Source: Tetrahymena thermophila SB210 (Eukaryota > Ciliophora > Oligohymenophorea > Hymenostomatida > Tetrahymenidae). From it: DNA of 64,000 nucleotides. The first letter of the stretch is position 1, and the number at the start of each line of letters is the position of its first letter. The translations under genes and the position numbers were made by a program. Positions 1-12,257 of the stretch are shown one piece after another. The notes beneath the pieces are model-generated. The model was not told the DNA's origin. It did not search any database and worked only from the letters and a program-made list of their open reading frames with translations. Location of the stretch: assembly GCF_000189635.1 (NCBI RefSeq), contig NW_002476157.1, positions 434,001-498,000 on the forward strand. Reading direction: 5' to 3'.

Positions 1-604
1 TAATCAAAGTAAAATGGAACCTTCAATTATATTGGTTTGAGTGAAGAAATTTTGAGCTTGAAAAAAGTAATAGATCAGCACATATCTGAAATCCCAAATA
101 AAGACATGGTTCAAAGCTTTCAGAGTAAAGTAGATGAAATGAGCTTTTTAAATAAACAAATGGTAGATAAAATAAACAAAATATAACAAGACGAAGAGAA
201 ATCAAGAAAAGCTACAGAATAAATCCCTGTACTTAAATAGTTTGATATAGCACAAGTAAATACTCTATAATAGAATAGTATTTATTTTATATATTTATTT
301 ATTTTTATATATTTAGACAAAAGTAGAGTACCACTTAGTTTGTGCTAAATGTGAGGAAATTTTAGAAGAAGCAATTACGTGTGTTCCTTGTGGCCATAAC
401 TACTGTAAAAAGTGTCACTATACAAAAGATAGCTCTTTTTAAAAAACAAATGAATCAGCTGATGTATCTGAGGCATCTATAAGTTGCATGAAGTGTGGTC
501 CATCTACAATGATTTACAGAAATGAAACATTAGATGATATGATAAAAATGTATAATACAATGAGAAGTGCTAAAGAAGTAATAAAAATGTATCTTAGTTA
601 ATGA
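1..604 (+). CDS. RING-finger protein, C-terminal part (5' end outside window)
   Basis: The reading frame is open from base 1 and ends at TGA 602-604, with TAA/TAG read as Gln. One intron (256-316, GT...AG, 61 nt, phase 0) joins a coiled-coil-like, Lys/Glu/Gln-rich segment to a C-terminal zinc-binding domain. That domain shows a CAKC pair, then CVPCGHNYCKKCH, then a late CMKC pair, which is the spacing of a RING finger with a longer insertion before the last pair. Proteins of this type usually act as E3 ubiquitin ligases, often paired with a coiled coil. The substrate cannot be inferred. The start codon and any N-terminal domain lie left of the window. RING identity is fairly sure; ligase activity is inferred. 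Confidence 0.75.
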
Positions 605-1123
605 AAAAACTAGATGCTTATTTATTTTGAGCTAAGATAAATAAATAATATAAAAATAATAAACAAATAACCTTAACTAACAATATAAATATATCAAATT
701 ATATAAATAAATTATTCTTTTAATCAATTTTGCAAACAAAAACAATTTTATAAATAAATTCATAGTTCAAAAACAAACATATAAATTAATAAATTAGTAC
801 ATAAAATAAATAAACAAAATAAGTAAAATTAATAAATTATTTTTCTTTTTAGGTAATATTTTATAACACTCTAAAATTAACAAGTTTAAATTAATTGATG
901 AATTAGATATTATAATTTAGATAAAATTTTTATAGTAAATATTGGGTTATAAATTCTTTAAAATGAATCAGGCTTAAAAGAGATATTTTAGGATTTTTTA
1001 ATACTATTACATGCCAAAATTTTTAAATTTAATAGTTTTGATAAAAATCAGATTAGGAATATTTGATGAGAATTCTTAATTTAATCAAATTATTTAGTAT
1101 AAATATTATTTTATGCTATTTTT
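605..1123. other. AT-rich intergenic region
   Basis: About 520 nt of AT-rich spacer between the RING gene stop and the LIM gene start. It presumably holds the 3' UTR of the first and the promoter of the second. I see no open frame with coding character, no RNA gene and no clear repeat. Confidence 0.6.
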
Positions 1124-2350
1124 ATGAACTCAAATAGTAATTTGTTGGGATCAAAAAGTCCTTCGCTTTCTCCTTAAAAGCAAAATTAGAATCCTTCTTC
1201 ATCAGATAAAAAAAAATAAGGCGATAATACTAAATACCCTATTTGCTTTTAGTGTAAAAATAGAATTAAAGAAAAATAATGTGTGATTTTAGGTTAAAAG
1301 AAGTATCATATTGATCATTTTCGTTGCAACTAATGCAATCAAAAGCTAACAAATAGACTTTTTTATGAGTATAGAAATAAAATATATTGTGAAGACGATT
1401 ACAAATAAATTATAGCGCCCATTTGCCATTAATGCAAAAACTTTATTTAAGGAAAATATATAAGTGCGAAGAATTTAAGCTTTCATTTAGAGTGCTTTGT
1501 TTGCCAAGGGTGCAATTTTGGAATAGAGGAAAAGTAAGAGTTTTTTTTTAGTGCAGACAAAAAGTTTATCTACTGCAAAAAATGCAAGAAAAAATGTTCT
1601 GAAGTGTGTTAAAAATGCAAGAGGGTTATAAAAGAGAATGAGTAACTGATCAATGGAAGCTATTATCATACAGGGTGTTTAACATGCCAAAAATGCCACG
1701 ATTAAAACCCGTAAGGCATATTTGTTCTACATAATAATTAGATTGTGCATGACACTTGTATTTTAATTTGTCATCACTGCAATCAAAAAATAGAGGATGA
1801 AAAAGACATTTCTCACTATTTTGAATATGTTCTTCATTCTAAATGTTAGTAAGCTTACACAAATTTTGTCAGACAAAAGACGATTGATGCTTTTAAAACT
1901 TAAAACTCTAAGAACTTTAAAAATTAGTAAAATAATCAAAATTAAAATTATGCTCTCTCTACTAATTTATCTCCGCCAAGCTACTCAGTCAACCTAAACC
2001 AATTAGAAAGTATGTTTTCTAATAGTCTTGATCAGCTTAATAAATAATTTTAAGAGACAAAAATCAAAGATAATAATTTTGATTTGGAAATCGAAATGTC
2101 TAATTTAGCTAGTGAGAATTTAGACTTACCTAGTCAAAATATTTAAACAAATGAATATAAACTTTCAGATGATGAAATATCTCCAAAAGAGCAATCTAAA
2201 ATAAAGAAGGAGAATTTTCTATAGCTTCCTAATAGTACAGATAAACAGCTATGCATTAAAGGAGCAAGCATTTCTGCATAAAAAATACAAAATAAAAAGA
2301 AATAAAAAATTGAAATAATTAACTCTGAAAGTGAAAATGATAGTGACTGA
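1124..2350 (+). CDS. three-LIM-domain protein
   Basis: An intronless 408-aa frame from ATG 1124 to TGA 2348-2350, with many TAA/TAG Gln codons. A Ser/Gln/Asn-rich leader of about 40 residues is followed by three LIM zinc-finger pairs. LIM1 (about 41-95) begins CFQC and has HIDHFRCNQC. LIM2 (about 98-155) begins CHQC and has HLECFVCQGC. LIM3 (about 157-215) begins CQKC and has HTGCLTCQKC. These are the paired Cys/His spacings of LIM domains, which are protein-interaction modules, often on the actin cytoskeleton or in transcription complexes. In LIM1 a His replaces the usual Cys in the HxxC position. The C-terminal half is Asn/Ser/Asp-rich and looks disordered. No homeodomain or kinase is present, so this is a LIM-only type protein. 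The partner is unknown. Confidence 0.85.
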
Positions 2351-2694
2351 ATGTCTAAAATACTTTTTAGTTTAGCAAACTAGTTATTAATTAATGAAAT
2401 AGCAATAAGCCAATATAAAATTATATTTAAATTTTTTATTAGTTAAATTTTTCTAAATAATTTAAAAGATTTGTAGGAATTTGTAAGAATTAAAATTAAT
2501 TTAAAAATAATTTAGTTTAAATATTGAATTTGGATAAATCAGGAATTAAATTTAGTTAACTAAAACTACACGTGTTTTTTTCTCAATATTTATTTGTCAT
2601 GATTGCTTAAAAAGATTTACAAACTATTTTTTATAAATAATTAATTTATATTAAAAACATTTGATTTGTTAAATAGAATTCTTAAATATTGAAA
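2351..2694. other. AT-rich intergenic region
   Basis: About 340 nt of spacer between the LIM gene and the first PhoD-like gene. Nothing beyond presumed UTR and promoter sequence is visible. Confidence 0.6.
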
Positions 2695-4392
2695 ATGGTT
2701 AAAATAATTGTAAAAATATCAATAATTATATGCTTAATCTACTTTGCAAACGCATAGTAAATACTACGTTCCTAGGATGTAAAAGGCCAAAATTTTCTTT
2801 TTAGCTTTGGTAAAATTACATTCTTTTTCTTTTTGCAAAACAATTTCATTAAATTTAATCAAGGGTCTTGCTTTTCCGAGAGAAGATTGACTGCTTTAAA
2901 TAGAACTTCTATATTTGAAAAAATATCTGAATAAAAACCTGATGTGTTTGCTTGGTTAGGTAATTTTTTTCAATATTAATCAATAAAATTTAATTTTTAT
3001 TAAATTTTAGGAGATTTTGGTTACCCAAAATTATTTGAAGATTTTATACCAGCCTTTGAGTTTACTAAAAACGAGAAAGGTTATAAAATGCTTTAAAGTA
3101 ATAACATTACTCAAATTATTGGTGTTTGGGATGATCATGATTACGGAAGAAACGATGGTAGATTAAAGATTCTTATAATATTTATTTAAATGTTTTTTTT
3201 TAAAGGAGATAAGAACTATAAGCATAAACATGAAACAAGGTAAATTTATTTAGACTATATCGGAGAACCTAAGAATAGCATTAGAAGAACTCAACCTGGT
3301 GGTATCTATACCTCTTATTATCTTGGAAGTACGAAAAAAGTCAAATTAGTTCTTCTTGATGTTAGATTTTCAAGAGATTCATTCTGGTTTGAGCACTCAG
3401 ACATATTAGGTAACTTTTTTTACATAAACTTAAAATTTTTAAAACTATTTTTTAAGGTCCTGATTAATGGAAATGGCTTGAAAATGAGTTCAATGACCCT
3501 CATTCTCATACAATAATTTTAGCTAGTGGATGCTAAATACTACCAGACGATAGAGTTATTCCTGAGAAGTGGTATCCTGATAGTAGAAACAGGTTATTTA
3601 ATTTGATTTAAAAACACAAAGACCATCAAAGTAATTAAATTATTTAAATATTAAATTTTATTAACTTTTAAAATTTATATCAGGAGTCATATTAATAAGT
3701 GGAGATATACACTTAGCAGAAATACTTGTTGAACCTAATTCAGTTAATAGTATTCAATCTTTTATTTTAAATGATATTTTTTAATAATTTGACAAAAAAA
3801 ATAAAAACCATACAAAAAAATGAAATAATTTTTTTATTTTAATGAAATTAGAATTTGGTTATAATATCATTGAAATCACTAGTAGTGGTCTCACTCATCA
3901 TATCATGGACTATAAATTTCCTCAATTTATTGTTGATGGATTTCTGCCAAACACTTTTAATGTAGATTAGAGACTTTTATTTAAAAAATTAAAAATTAAC
4001 TATTAAAAAAGGATAGACAACATAGATTGATGGATTTTAACTATGCCCTAGTTGACATAAAAATTGATCCAGAAAATAAAGAAAACACATAATTAGAAAT
4101 TAGTATAAAAGATCAAAATAATGCTACTAGATTGTAAGTTAAAATTGAACCATGGAAATAGGAATAAAAGTAGTTAAACCTGACTAACTCAAAATATACA
4201 AGGGATGATCATCGTTATAAAAGATGGATTATTTGGATGTTCAAAAACTATTTTATAGAGTATAGAAAAGCTGGAATAGCTTTAACTAGTATCGCTTTTG
4301 TAATTTTAATTTTGGCTTACTTTATCTGCAAAATATTGTACGATTGTTACCAAAATAAAATAAAAAATTAACAAAAATAAAAGACAAACTGA
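2695..4392 (+). CDS. PhoD-like metallophosphatase, membrane-anchored (copy 1)
   Basis: An eight-exon gene (2695-2809, 2864-2959, 3011-3157, 3206-3409, 3457-3630, 3684-3749, 3852-3961, 4012-4392). The lengths sum to 431 codons (430 aa). A hydrophobic signal peptide (MVKIIVKI...FANA) leads to SFGSCF, DVFAWLGD, GVWDDHDYGRNDG, a DVRFSRD stretch and SGDIHLAE. These are the metal-binding motifs of the PhoD/alkaline phosphatase D family of secreted phosphomonoesterases and phosphodiesterases. Near the C-terminus is one hydrophobic helix (IALTSIAFVILILAYFICKI) followed by a short basic tail, so a type I membrane protein at the surface or in vesicles is likely. A paralog follows 0.7 kb downstream with the same exon pattern. 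The last 0.2 kb of the CDS is also duplicated downstream. The family call is strong; the substrate is unknown. Confidence 0.88.
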
Positions 4393-5020
4393 AAATAGAT
4401 AAAAATAATTCATTTCTCTACTTTTTTAAATTTACATATTTAAAATTTTATTCATAAAATATTTATTAATATGAAAGTATTTTGCCTATTAAAAAATTTA
4501 TGCTGTAACTTAAAACAAACAAAAATAGATTAATTACGTTGAGAAATAAAATAATAAGTTTAAGATAGCTTATTTGGCAAAAAACTAAAAATATATTAAT
4601 TTATTGGAATAAAAGTAGTTAAATATGAGTAACTCCAATAATACAATGGATGATCATCGTTTTTTTAGATGGATAATTCAAATGTTTAAAAAATAAATTA
4701 TAGAGCATAGAAAAATTGGAATAGCTTTAACTATTATAGCTTTTGTTATTTTAATTTTGGCTTTTATTATCTGCAAAAAAATTTTACTGTTTTAAATAAC
4801 TAAAAAAAATACATGAAAATTATTTATTTATTTATATTTGAATAAAATAAATTTTAATTAAAAATTTTATTTATAAATCATTTTATTTGTATCAAAGTAT
4901 TTTGTCTATCAAAAAATAAACTTTATCTACTTTAAACTTAAACAAATAAAAATAGATTAAATATATTGAGAAATAAAATAAAAAGAATTAAGATAGATAA
5001 TTTCGTAGAAGACTAATAAA
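4161..5020 (+). repeat. tandem duplication of the PhoD gene tail (2 x about 430-445 bp)
   Basis: Copy A (about 4161-4605) covers the last 77 codons and 3' flank of the first PhoD-like gene. Copy B (about 4606-5020) repeats it in the same orientation. Both begin ggaataaaagtagttaaa, share gatgatcatcgt about 40 nt on, encode the same transmembrane segment, and keep matching through the non-coding part (for example the cttaaacaaa/aaaatagattaa and ttgagaaataaaataa blocks). Copies differ by many substitutions and small indels, so the event is not recent. Confidence 0.85.
4625..4816 (+). CDS. 63-aa membrane micro-ORF from duplicated PhoD tail (possible pseudogene fragment)
   Basis: Inside copy B of the tail duplication an ATG (4625) opens a 63-codon frame ending at TGA 4814-4816. 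The product repeats the C-terminal end of the upstream phosphatase: a DDHRFFRW segment, a basic linker, one transmembrane helix (IALTIIAFVILILAFIIC) and a short basic end. The parent has CTG where the copy has ATG, so the start arose in the copy. The frame is intact despite substitutions. It lacks all catalytic motifs and has no signal peptide. It may be an untranslated relic or an expressed single-pass micropeptide; the sequence alone cannot decide. Confidence 0.4.
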
Positions 5021-5132
5021 ATCTGATAATTCATTTTTCTATTTTATAGTTAGTGTTTTCTTAGTTGAAATAAGCCAACATTTATTTTTATTATAATATT
5101 TATTTGTGTGAAAATATTTAATAAAGTAAAAA

Positions 5133-7061
5133 ATGATGTAAAAACTAATATTAGTTTTCTTAATTAATCTTTTACTGCATAATTGCTAGTAAATAATTTA
5201 AACAAAAGATGAAACAGGAAATCATATTAAATTTATATTTGGTATTGAATTAAATTAATTTTAAAAATATTTTTATCATTTATTTTTGTTTGTTTGTTTA
5301 AATATAAATTAATTATAAACTAAAAAAGCCTCTTGTTTTGCTTTTGATAGATAATAAAAACACGGACCAGTATCACTTTTTCATAATATAACCAAACACA
5401 ATCCTGATATATTCGCTTGGTTGGGTATACATTTTTCATATCAATTATCTAAAATGATTATAATCTCTTACAATTTTAATTAGGAGATGCTGCATATGTT
5501 TATAATTTTACTCAAGCATAGCAACTATTTGATTCAACTACAAATGACCCAGGGTATCAAAAATTGTTATAAAATAATTAAACAAAAATAATTGGAATTT
5601 GGGATGATCATGACTATGGTGTAAATGATGGTAAACTCTTTATTTTATTTATGAAACATTAAAAAAATCAAATGTTTTATTTTTATTAGAATTTTAAATA
5701 TTTTTGATAATTTTATACTTTAAAACAAGTTCTTTAAAAAAAATTAAGAAAATAGGTTGATATTTATTTATTTATTATTAATAATTTCACTATTTAAATT
5801 AAAAATAATTTTTTTAAAAAATATTTTAAAATAAATTTTAATTCTTTTGAATTATATTTTAAAATAAATTTTAATTCTTTTGAATTATATTTTAAATGTT
5901 CATAAAATAAAAATAAATTAGGTGATAGACTACATATACAAAAAGAAGAAATGAGAGAAATATTTTTGAATTTTTTAAACGAACCTAAAGATAGTATTAG
6001 AAGAACTTAGCAAGATGGAATATACACTTCTTATTATTTGGGTCACACAAAGTAAGTAAAATTAGTTATGCTTGATGTTAGGTATTCTAGAGACCCTTAT
6101 CGAAAAGGAGCAACAGAAATGTTAGGTATAATTTATTTAGATTATATTTTTTATTTTTTAATTGATAATTACCATTTTCATTCCTTGAAGGTGAGGCTTA
6201 GTGGAAATGGCTTGATAATGAATTTTAGGATGAAAATGCTAATGTCATCTTATTGACTAGTGGTATGTAAGTTTTACCAGATGATAGACTTGTAACTGAA
6301 TATTGGTACAATCAAAGTAGGGAAAGGCTTTTTGATCTCTTTAAAAAGTATAAGGATACAAAAAGTAATTAATTCTATTCTAAAAATTGAAAATTGATTA
6401 AATTTAATCTATTATCTTTTTAGGAGTTGTCATCTTGAGTGGAGATGTTCACTTTGCAGAAATTTTATCAGAACCTGATTCTATTTAAAGTAAAATTTTC
6501 AATTTACTTAATAAATAAATATGTATTAATATAAAAATATAGCAATAGGTTACACTCTTTTTGAAATTACTAGTAGTGGAATTTCTCATAGCTTGGGTTA
6601 TTCTAAGTTCCCAAAATTTTTTATCGATACTTTCCTGCCTAACACCTACAGTGTAAATTTACATTTCTACTTAGTTTATCTAATATCTTTCTGATTTTAA
6701 ATAGGAAAAAAAACACAGGTTATTTGATTTAAACTATGCTGTCGCTGATATTTAAATAGATTCAAATAACAAAAATAATACAAAAATTAATTTTGTCATT
6801 TACGATAAACACGAAAACCCTAAACTTTCAATTACTATTCAGCCTTGGGAAAACATAAAAGAATCACACACCCAAACTTTTTTAAATAGAAGTAGTCATT
6901 ACCTTATTAGGTTTACTTTACAAGTATGGAGAAACTATTTTTTTGATTATTGTGAAATAGGGATATTAATAATTGTCATTGCTATTTTCATAATCAAAAC
7001 TATTAAATACTTAATCAATTTAATTTTTAAGACATTTCCAAAGAAATTTAAGACAAACTGA
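5133..7061 (+). CDS. PhoD-like metallophosphatase, membrane-anchored (copy 2)
   Basis: An eight-exon tandem paralog of the preceding phosphatase: 5133-5241, 5329-5424, 5484-5630, 5922-6125, 6191-6364, 6424-6489, 6543-6652, 6705-7061. This gives 421 codons (420 aa). All six internal exons have exactly the same lengths as in copy 1 (96, 147, 204, 174, 66 and 110 nt). Motifs match: SCF after the signal peptide, DIFAWLGD, GIWDDHDYGVNDG, DVRYSRD, SGDVHFAE and SSGISHS. A C-terminal membrane helix is followed by a basic tail. Intron 3 is enlarged to 291 nt and holds a 33-bp tandem repeat. ATG 5136 is an alternative start two bases into the same MM pair. Likely the same secreted or surface phosphatase role as copy 1. 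Confidence 0.87.
5823..5896 (+). repeat. 33-bp tandem repeat inside intron 3
   Basis: Two exact 33-bp units (5823-5855 and 5856-5888) plus an 8-bp start of a third unit, containing aaataaattttaattctttt. They lie in the enlarged intron of the second phosphatase gene. Confidence 0.85.
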
Positions 7062-7414
7062 GTGAAAAATAAATAAGATCTTAAAATTAAATTCTAAAAG
7101 CAATTATTAAATCTAATTTTTCTTGTTTTAAATCAAAAAATCTAAATATTTTTTCAAATAATATTTGTTAAGTTTTTGTTTTTTAAATACTGAATAAATG
7201 TCTTATAAGAAAACTTTATAAACTAAAAATAAAATTAATATTTTTTTAATTGAAAAATTATAAAGATTGATATAAATTAAAATTAATTATAAATATTGTT
7301 AATTAAATCCTATTATAAAATTATTTATTTTGACTTAAATTATATTTAAACACATCAGCCATTCGGCTCTACTGTCTTTAATTTAATTTTATTGAGAATT
7401 ATTTATTCTATAAA
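7062..7414. other. intergenic region between convergent genes
   Basis: About 350 nt between the stops of the plus-strand phosphatase and the minus-strand channel gene. It presumably carries both 3' UTRs. No gene is visible. Confidence 0.6.
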
Positions 7415-10400
7415 TCACTAAAAGTCATAGCATTTTCTATTTTAAGTGGACTGTATAATTTTAAAGTTATTAAAATCTTAGCTACTATGATAAGGAGTGT
7501 TTGGATTTATCTTGCTAAAAGAGTAATCATTGCTTTCTTGTGTGATAAATTTGTCTACATTTTATGATAAATCTAGTTATTTAGATTCTGACAGAGACTG
7601 ATTCTAAGATAAAAGTTACTTTTCGTTATTAGACTAAGGATAAAAAATTGATTATGAAACAATTTTATGATTGTTTGCAGCAAATATTGTTCTTGTATTA
7701 GAATTATTTTGATTGAATTTGGATTCTTATTTAAAGTTTTATTTATTGCTTTCAAATATATTTTAAGAGTTACTACTTCCTTGATATTTTTAGCTTTTAC
7801 TGAGTATATTTCTAGTATTAGCTTATTCTAAAGGCTTACACACAGTCTTTTTTCGAATATTTTGCATTTTTTTAAGTTTAAGTATTATTTTAGAATAGTT
7901 GAAATTTGAAAAATAATTTATCGTAATTTTCATTTTTTCAAAATCTCCTTCAAACAAGTCAAATTATTCTGATAAATAATCTATTTTATTTATTTTCAAT
8001 TCTACCTATTTTTTTATAAAATCATCATAAACTTAGCTAGGTATTCCAGTCACAAATTTGGTCATCTTTTTCTGGAATTAGTTATTATTAGTAGGAACTA
8101 ATTACTTTGTATACAATTATTAGGAGTTTTTTCGAGGTCCATTATTCAAATTAGCTAGAATACTATTTTTTTTTGGAGCTACTTATTTACTTACTAGCTA
8201 GATTTATTAATTGTTTTCTTATGGAAGCTAACTTTAGATACTGCAAGTTCGACTGAAATTACTTTACATTTGCTAAAAAGTACCAAAATACGAAGGTCTC
8301 TTAATGTTTCCAGATATTTGTTTTATCTTATCAATTTCTTAAATATCTTCATTACTACGTGTATTATCATATTATTCGTCCGTTTCAGTAGTTTAGAAGG
8401 TATTAAACCTTTAGCTATTAAGGCCCTCTTATGGTTTTATCATTTGATCACTATTCATCTAATTTAAGAAAGAAGAATTTTAATAATATAATTATGGCCC
8501 ACTTGAAACACTTAATCGATTAGGATATGTTATATTTAAATTTGAGTTTTAATTCAACTATTAATTATTATAAAAAGGGTTGCTCTAATTTGTTAAATTA
8601 TCCATATTATGATAAGAATATGTTGCTTCCTTTTGCAGAGAAGAACTAAATTAGGAGTTTTGATGACTTACATAATTTAGACGTAGATAATTATCTTCAT
8701 AGTTAATCAGATTTTCATACTTATCATTTAAAAATTCAAGTAGTTAATTAGCATTAATTTCTATTAGTTTTAAAGTATTTTGTTTAGTTTTTAAATGTCT
8801 CTCTAATTTTGGTTTTTCTCTTTACACATGAGGTTAACTCAAAGACATCTATCCAATAGCTTTATATTTATTAGGTTATAGATGTAAATAAGGACAGTCT
8901 CCAACTTCATGTGTGTAATCTTTACATGAAATACATTTTACTTTTAACCTAGTACCATCTTTTTAAAGTAATATCATATCTTTTATCATGCAAAATGTTT
9001 CATATTCTTCCTGATCTTCAATCAATATTCTTAAAAAATCAGATCTCTTAATTTTAATCAATTTCGAGAAACTTAAGCTCTTTAAATTCATCTTTGGTTA
9101 TTGACCACTGAAAAAAGAAAATTCACCAAAATGATCTCCCTAAATAAATAATTGTATATTTGAAAAAAGCGATTATATATTAGTTATGTTATATCTTAAA
9201 AATAATAAAGGTAGTTAATATTTAAATTAAAGAAAAATTTTTAATTAAACTTAAAGTATATTTATTTATTACTTTTCTAAGAATTGAAACTGTAGAAGTA
9301 GATGAGTTGTCTTATGGTTAGCATTTACTGTTAGGCGGTTAAATATAAACCTCTAATTCTCCAGATTATACAAAATAAATCCATACATCTTAGCTACTTA
9401 CATCTGAATTATAAACAATTTCTTCGGGTGTACACCTTTATTCTTAAATCAAAGGAAGACATTTTTGCATTGTCTAGTAGCTAAAATTGTCCTTGAAAAT
9501 CGAATTCTGCTTGAATATATCATGGTAAGATTCTGTTAAGAGATTTTCTCTTAAACGGTTAGAAAGTTAGCAAATAATCTCTTATTCTTCTTGTTAATTT
9601 TCGTCACTTTTCTCCTTCCAGTAATAACTTTTATTTATTTATTTAATTTGATTTAAGTAATATTAATAATGAATTAATTCAGTTAAATTACTCTAGATAT
9701 TAATATATTTCTTTCATAGTCGATTTAGTCACTCCTTTTCTCATCATATAGTTACCGATTATAAATCTCTTTTATCTTATTAAATTTTCCTTTGAATAGA
9801 AATCTTAAAATATTTAGCCAATAGAATTAATTGTGAATCCAAATATCACACAACAAGTCATCATTAGGAAAATGCAAACAGATACTTCAATTACATTAGT
9901 AGGCCTGATATCACCATAGCCAACTGTAATCATAGTAACAGTTATAAAATAGTAAGAGTAAATATATTGAACAATCCAAGATGAATTTGTTAGCAGCATC
10001 AAATCTATCCAGGATTGCGGATTATTAGAATTATCACTTTAGCTATCTTGTAATGTATAAATGCTAATAGATAATTTACCAGCTATTAACCAAAAGCAGG
10101 CGAAAATATGAGAAATTAAAAGAATATTTTTAAACAAACTGATCAATTCAATAATATTTTAAGCTTTTTTATTTAGTAAAAATTTATCTTTCATTTAATT
10201 TATAATCATATTTATATCTTTGTATTTAAAAACAATAAATAATAGCAATGACTATACTATCCTTGACTCCCATTAATCATTTGTGATAATAAAATAAGAA
10301 AATGGAAATAATTGAGATATAAAATCATATAGCAACGCTCTTGATTCTTTGTAGTGTTTAAAAATAGTTTGCCTACTTATGCATAGTATACCTTTGACAT

Positions 10401-10815
10401 ATATTCCTGTATTTGCATGAACAAACATATCTAAAAACAAAATTAACTAACAAATAAGAATAATATCTAATCTAAATAGTTAATGAAGCTGAGCACCAAA
10501 GCTAAAGCAAACAAAATAGCAAAAAAAGCATATAAGAGATGCAAAAATTTTTAAAGCCTACCAAACTTCTATGCATCTTGTATGTGGTAAAAAAATAGGT
10601 ATTTATTTATAGAAATATTCTAAACAATTAATTTTCTACTTGCTCTTTTTAACTGCTTTGTCAAAATAAATCATAGTATTATACAATTTACTTTTTTCAG
10701 ATATTATTTTTTAACTGAACATTTTATTAGCTTAAAAATATTGATGCTTTTCATCCTTAAAATGAGATCTGTCATTTATCATTTCTGTTTACCTCCATGT
10801 TATTAGTCTTTGCAT
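7415..10815 (-). CDS. CNBD-type potassium channel with C-terminal zinc knuckle
   Basis: Three minus-strand exons (9692-10815, 9273-9627, 7415-9139) give 1068 codons; ATG 10782 is an alternative start. A hydrophobic S1-S4-like region is followed by a pore with TVGYGD (9910-9927), the selectivity signature of K+ channels. The S4-like segment (ESRIVQSLLLFIVFKYKDI) has few positive charges. A C-linker leads to a cyclic-nucleotide-binding-like fold ending GDHFGEFSFFSGQ. The following segment (PKMNLKSLSF) lacks the Arg that normally binds the nucleotide phosphate, so cAMP/cGMP binding is doubtful. Right after it lies CxxCxxxxHxxxxC (8894-8935), an exact CCHC zinc-knuckle spacing. The remaining 550 residues are Asn/Gln/Ser-rich. 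The family is EAG/CNG-like channels, which are greatly expanded in ciliates and control membrane potential and swimming. The channel call is strong; gating mode is unknown. Confidence 0.88.
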
Positions 10816-12257
10816 TCTACTTCGAGCAAACTATAAAAATATTTGAGCATACTTTCTAAATCTAATTTTAAAAGATATTTCTTAAAGTCTTTAAAGTTAG
10901 TTTTTTTTATTGAAGAATAATTAGCTTTAATCAAGTAAAATGTTTTATTGTTAATTTATTTAATTAGATTTATTTTATAAGTTATTTTGGCTATGGTTAG
11001 CAAATTATATCTTTAAATCCTTTTTCATACTTATTTTGTATATTCAAAATCTCAACAAAAGCTAATTTCTACTTTTTAATTAATTAATTTCTACTAATTT
11101 AGTAAAAAATAAAAATTTGCAAATTTTTTAATTAATTAAAAATCCTTTGTAACGTTTTGATGTAATTTTAAGAGTCCTTGGTCTTAACACTAAAAACTTA
11201 TTTAAAGAAAAATAAATCAATAATGCAAATTTATTTTATTCAAGGCTTGCTTTTAAAGCATTAAATAGGATTAAACAATATAAATTTTAGCTATTTAAAT
11301 TAAATTTATTATTTTTAATGATTAAAATTATTAAACTTGAATAAATGATCCTAATTCTTTTTGTTATTTATATTGGAATAACATTTAAGTAAATCAACAT
11401 AAAAATGACTTTAATACAATTTACTATTCTTCATAGTAGTTGCTTGAGCTTTTGAAGTATGAATTAGGTTTAAATATCATATTATTTTAGCTGTTTAAAT
11501 TAAATTTATTATTTTTGATGATTAAAATAATTCAGATTTTATGAATGATACTACTTATTTTAAATTTCATGTAAAAATAATATTAGTGATGGTATTAAAA
11601 ATATAATTAGATTTTTTAAAAATTGTTTGGAAATAAGTACTTAATTCCAAATTTCTTTTAATTTTTAAGAATTAAATTAGTTTATTTTTATATATTAATT
11701 CACTAAATAAAAAGATAAGTAATATATTTAGTGCACAATGTTTGAATGTTTTTTTGATAAATTTGTAAATTAAATCTATTTAAGTCAGTAGAATTTTAGA
11801 TATTTTCATAGATTTTTTAATAAGTAGACAATTTATTTCTAAAAAATATTTAAAAATAAAAAATAATAAGGGTTTTGAATAACTCCTTTAATTTAAATAC
11901 ACATTTTTAAATTTTTTTTAGCTCTTTAAATATTCATAAAAATAAAAAATAACTAACTAAAAATAAATAAAAAGATAATAATGATTAAAGGTATAATACT
12001 GAATAAGAAAAAACATAATAGAGTACTTATTTTTTATATCACTATTTTTAATATCTTGAAAGCAAAACTTTTTTATATATCTTAAAATATATTGTATCGT
12101 TTATTCAATTATTTTCTTTAAATTTCAAATATATTGATAAAAAAGATGACATGTTTTTTAAAGAAAACATGAAATATAAAATAGATAAATATCAATTATT
12201 TTATTTATTAAATATATAAGCTGCTCAAAACATAGCTCATTCATCAATTATAATATG
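10816..12257. other. AT-rich intergenic region with a diverged direct repeat
   Basis: About 1.4 kb between the divergent channel and metallothionein genes. A 49-bp block at 11285-11333 recurs at 11484-11532 with three or four differences (attttagct(a/g)tttaaattaaa...). No open frame has coding character. Confidence 0.6.
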
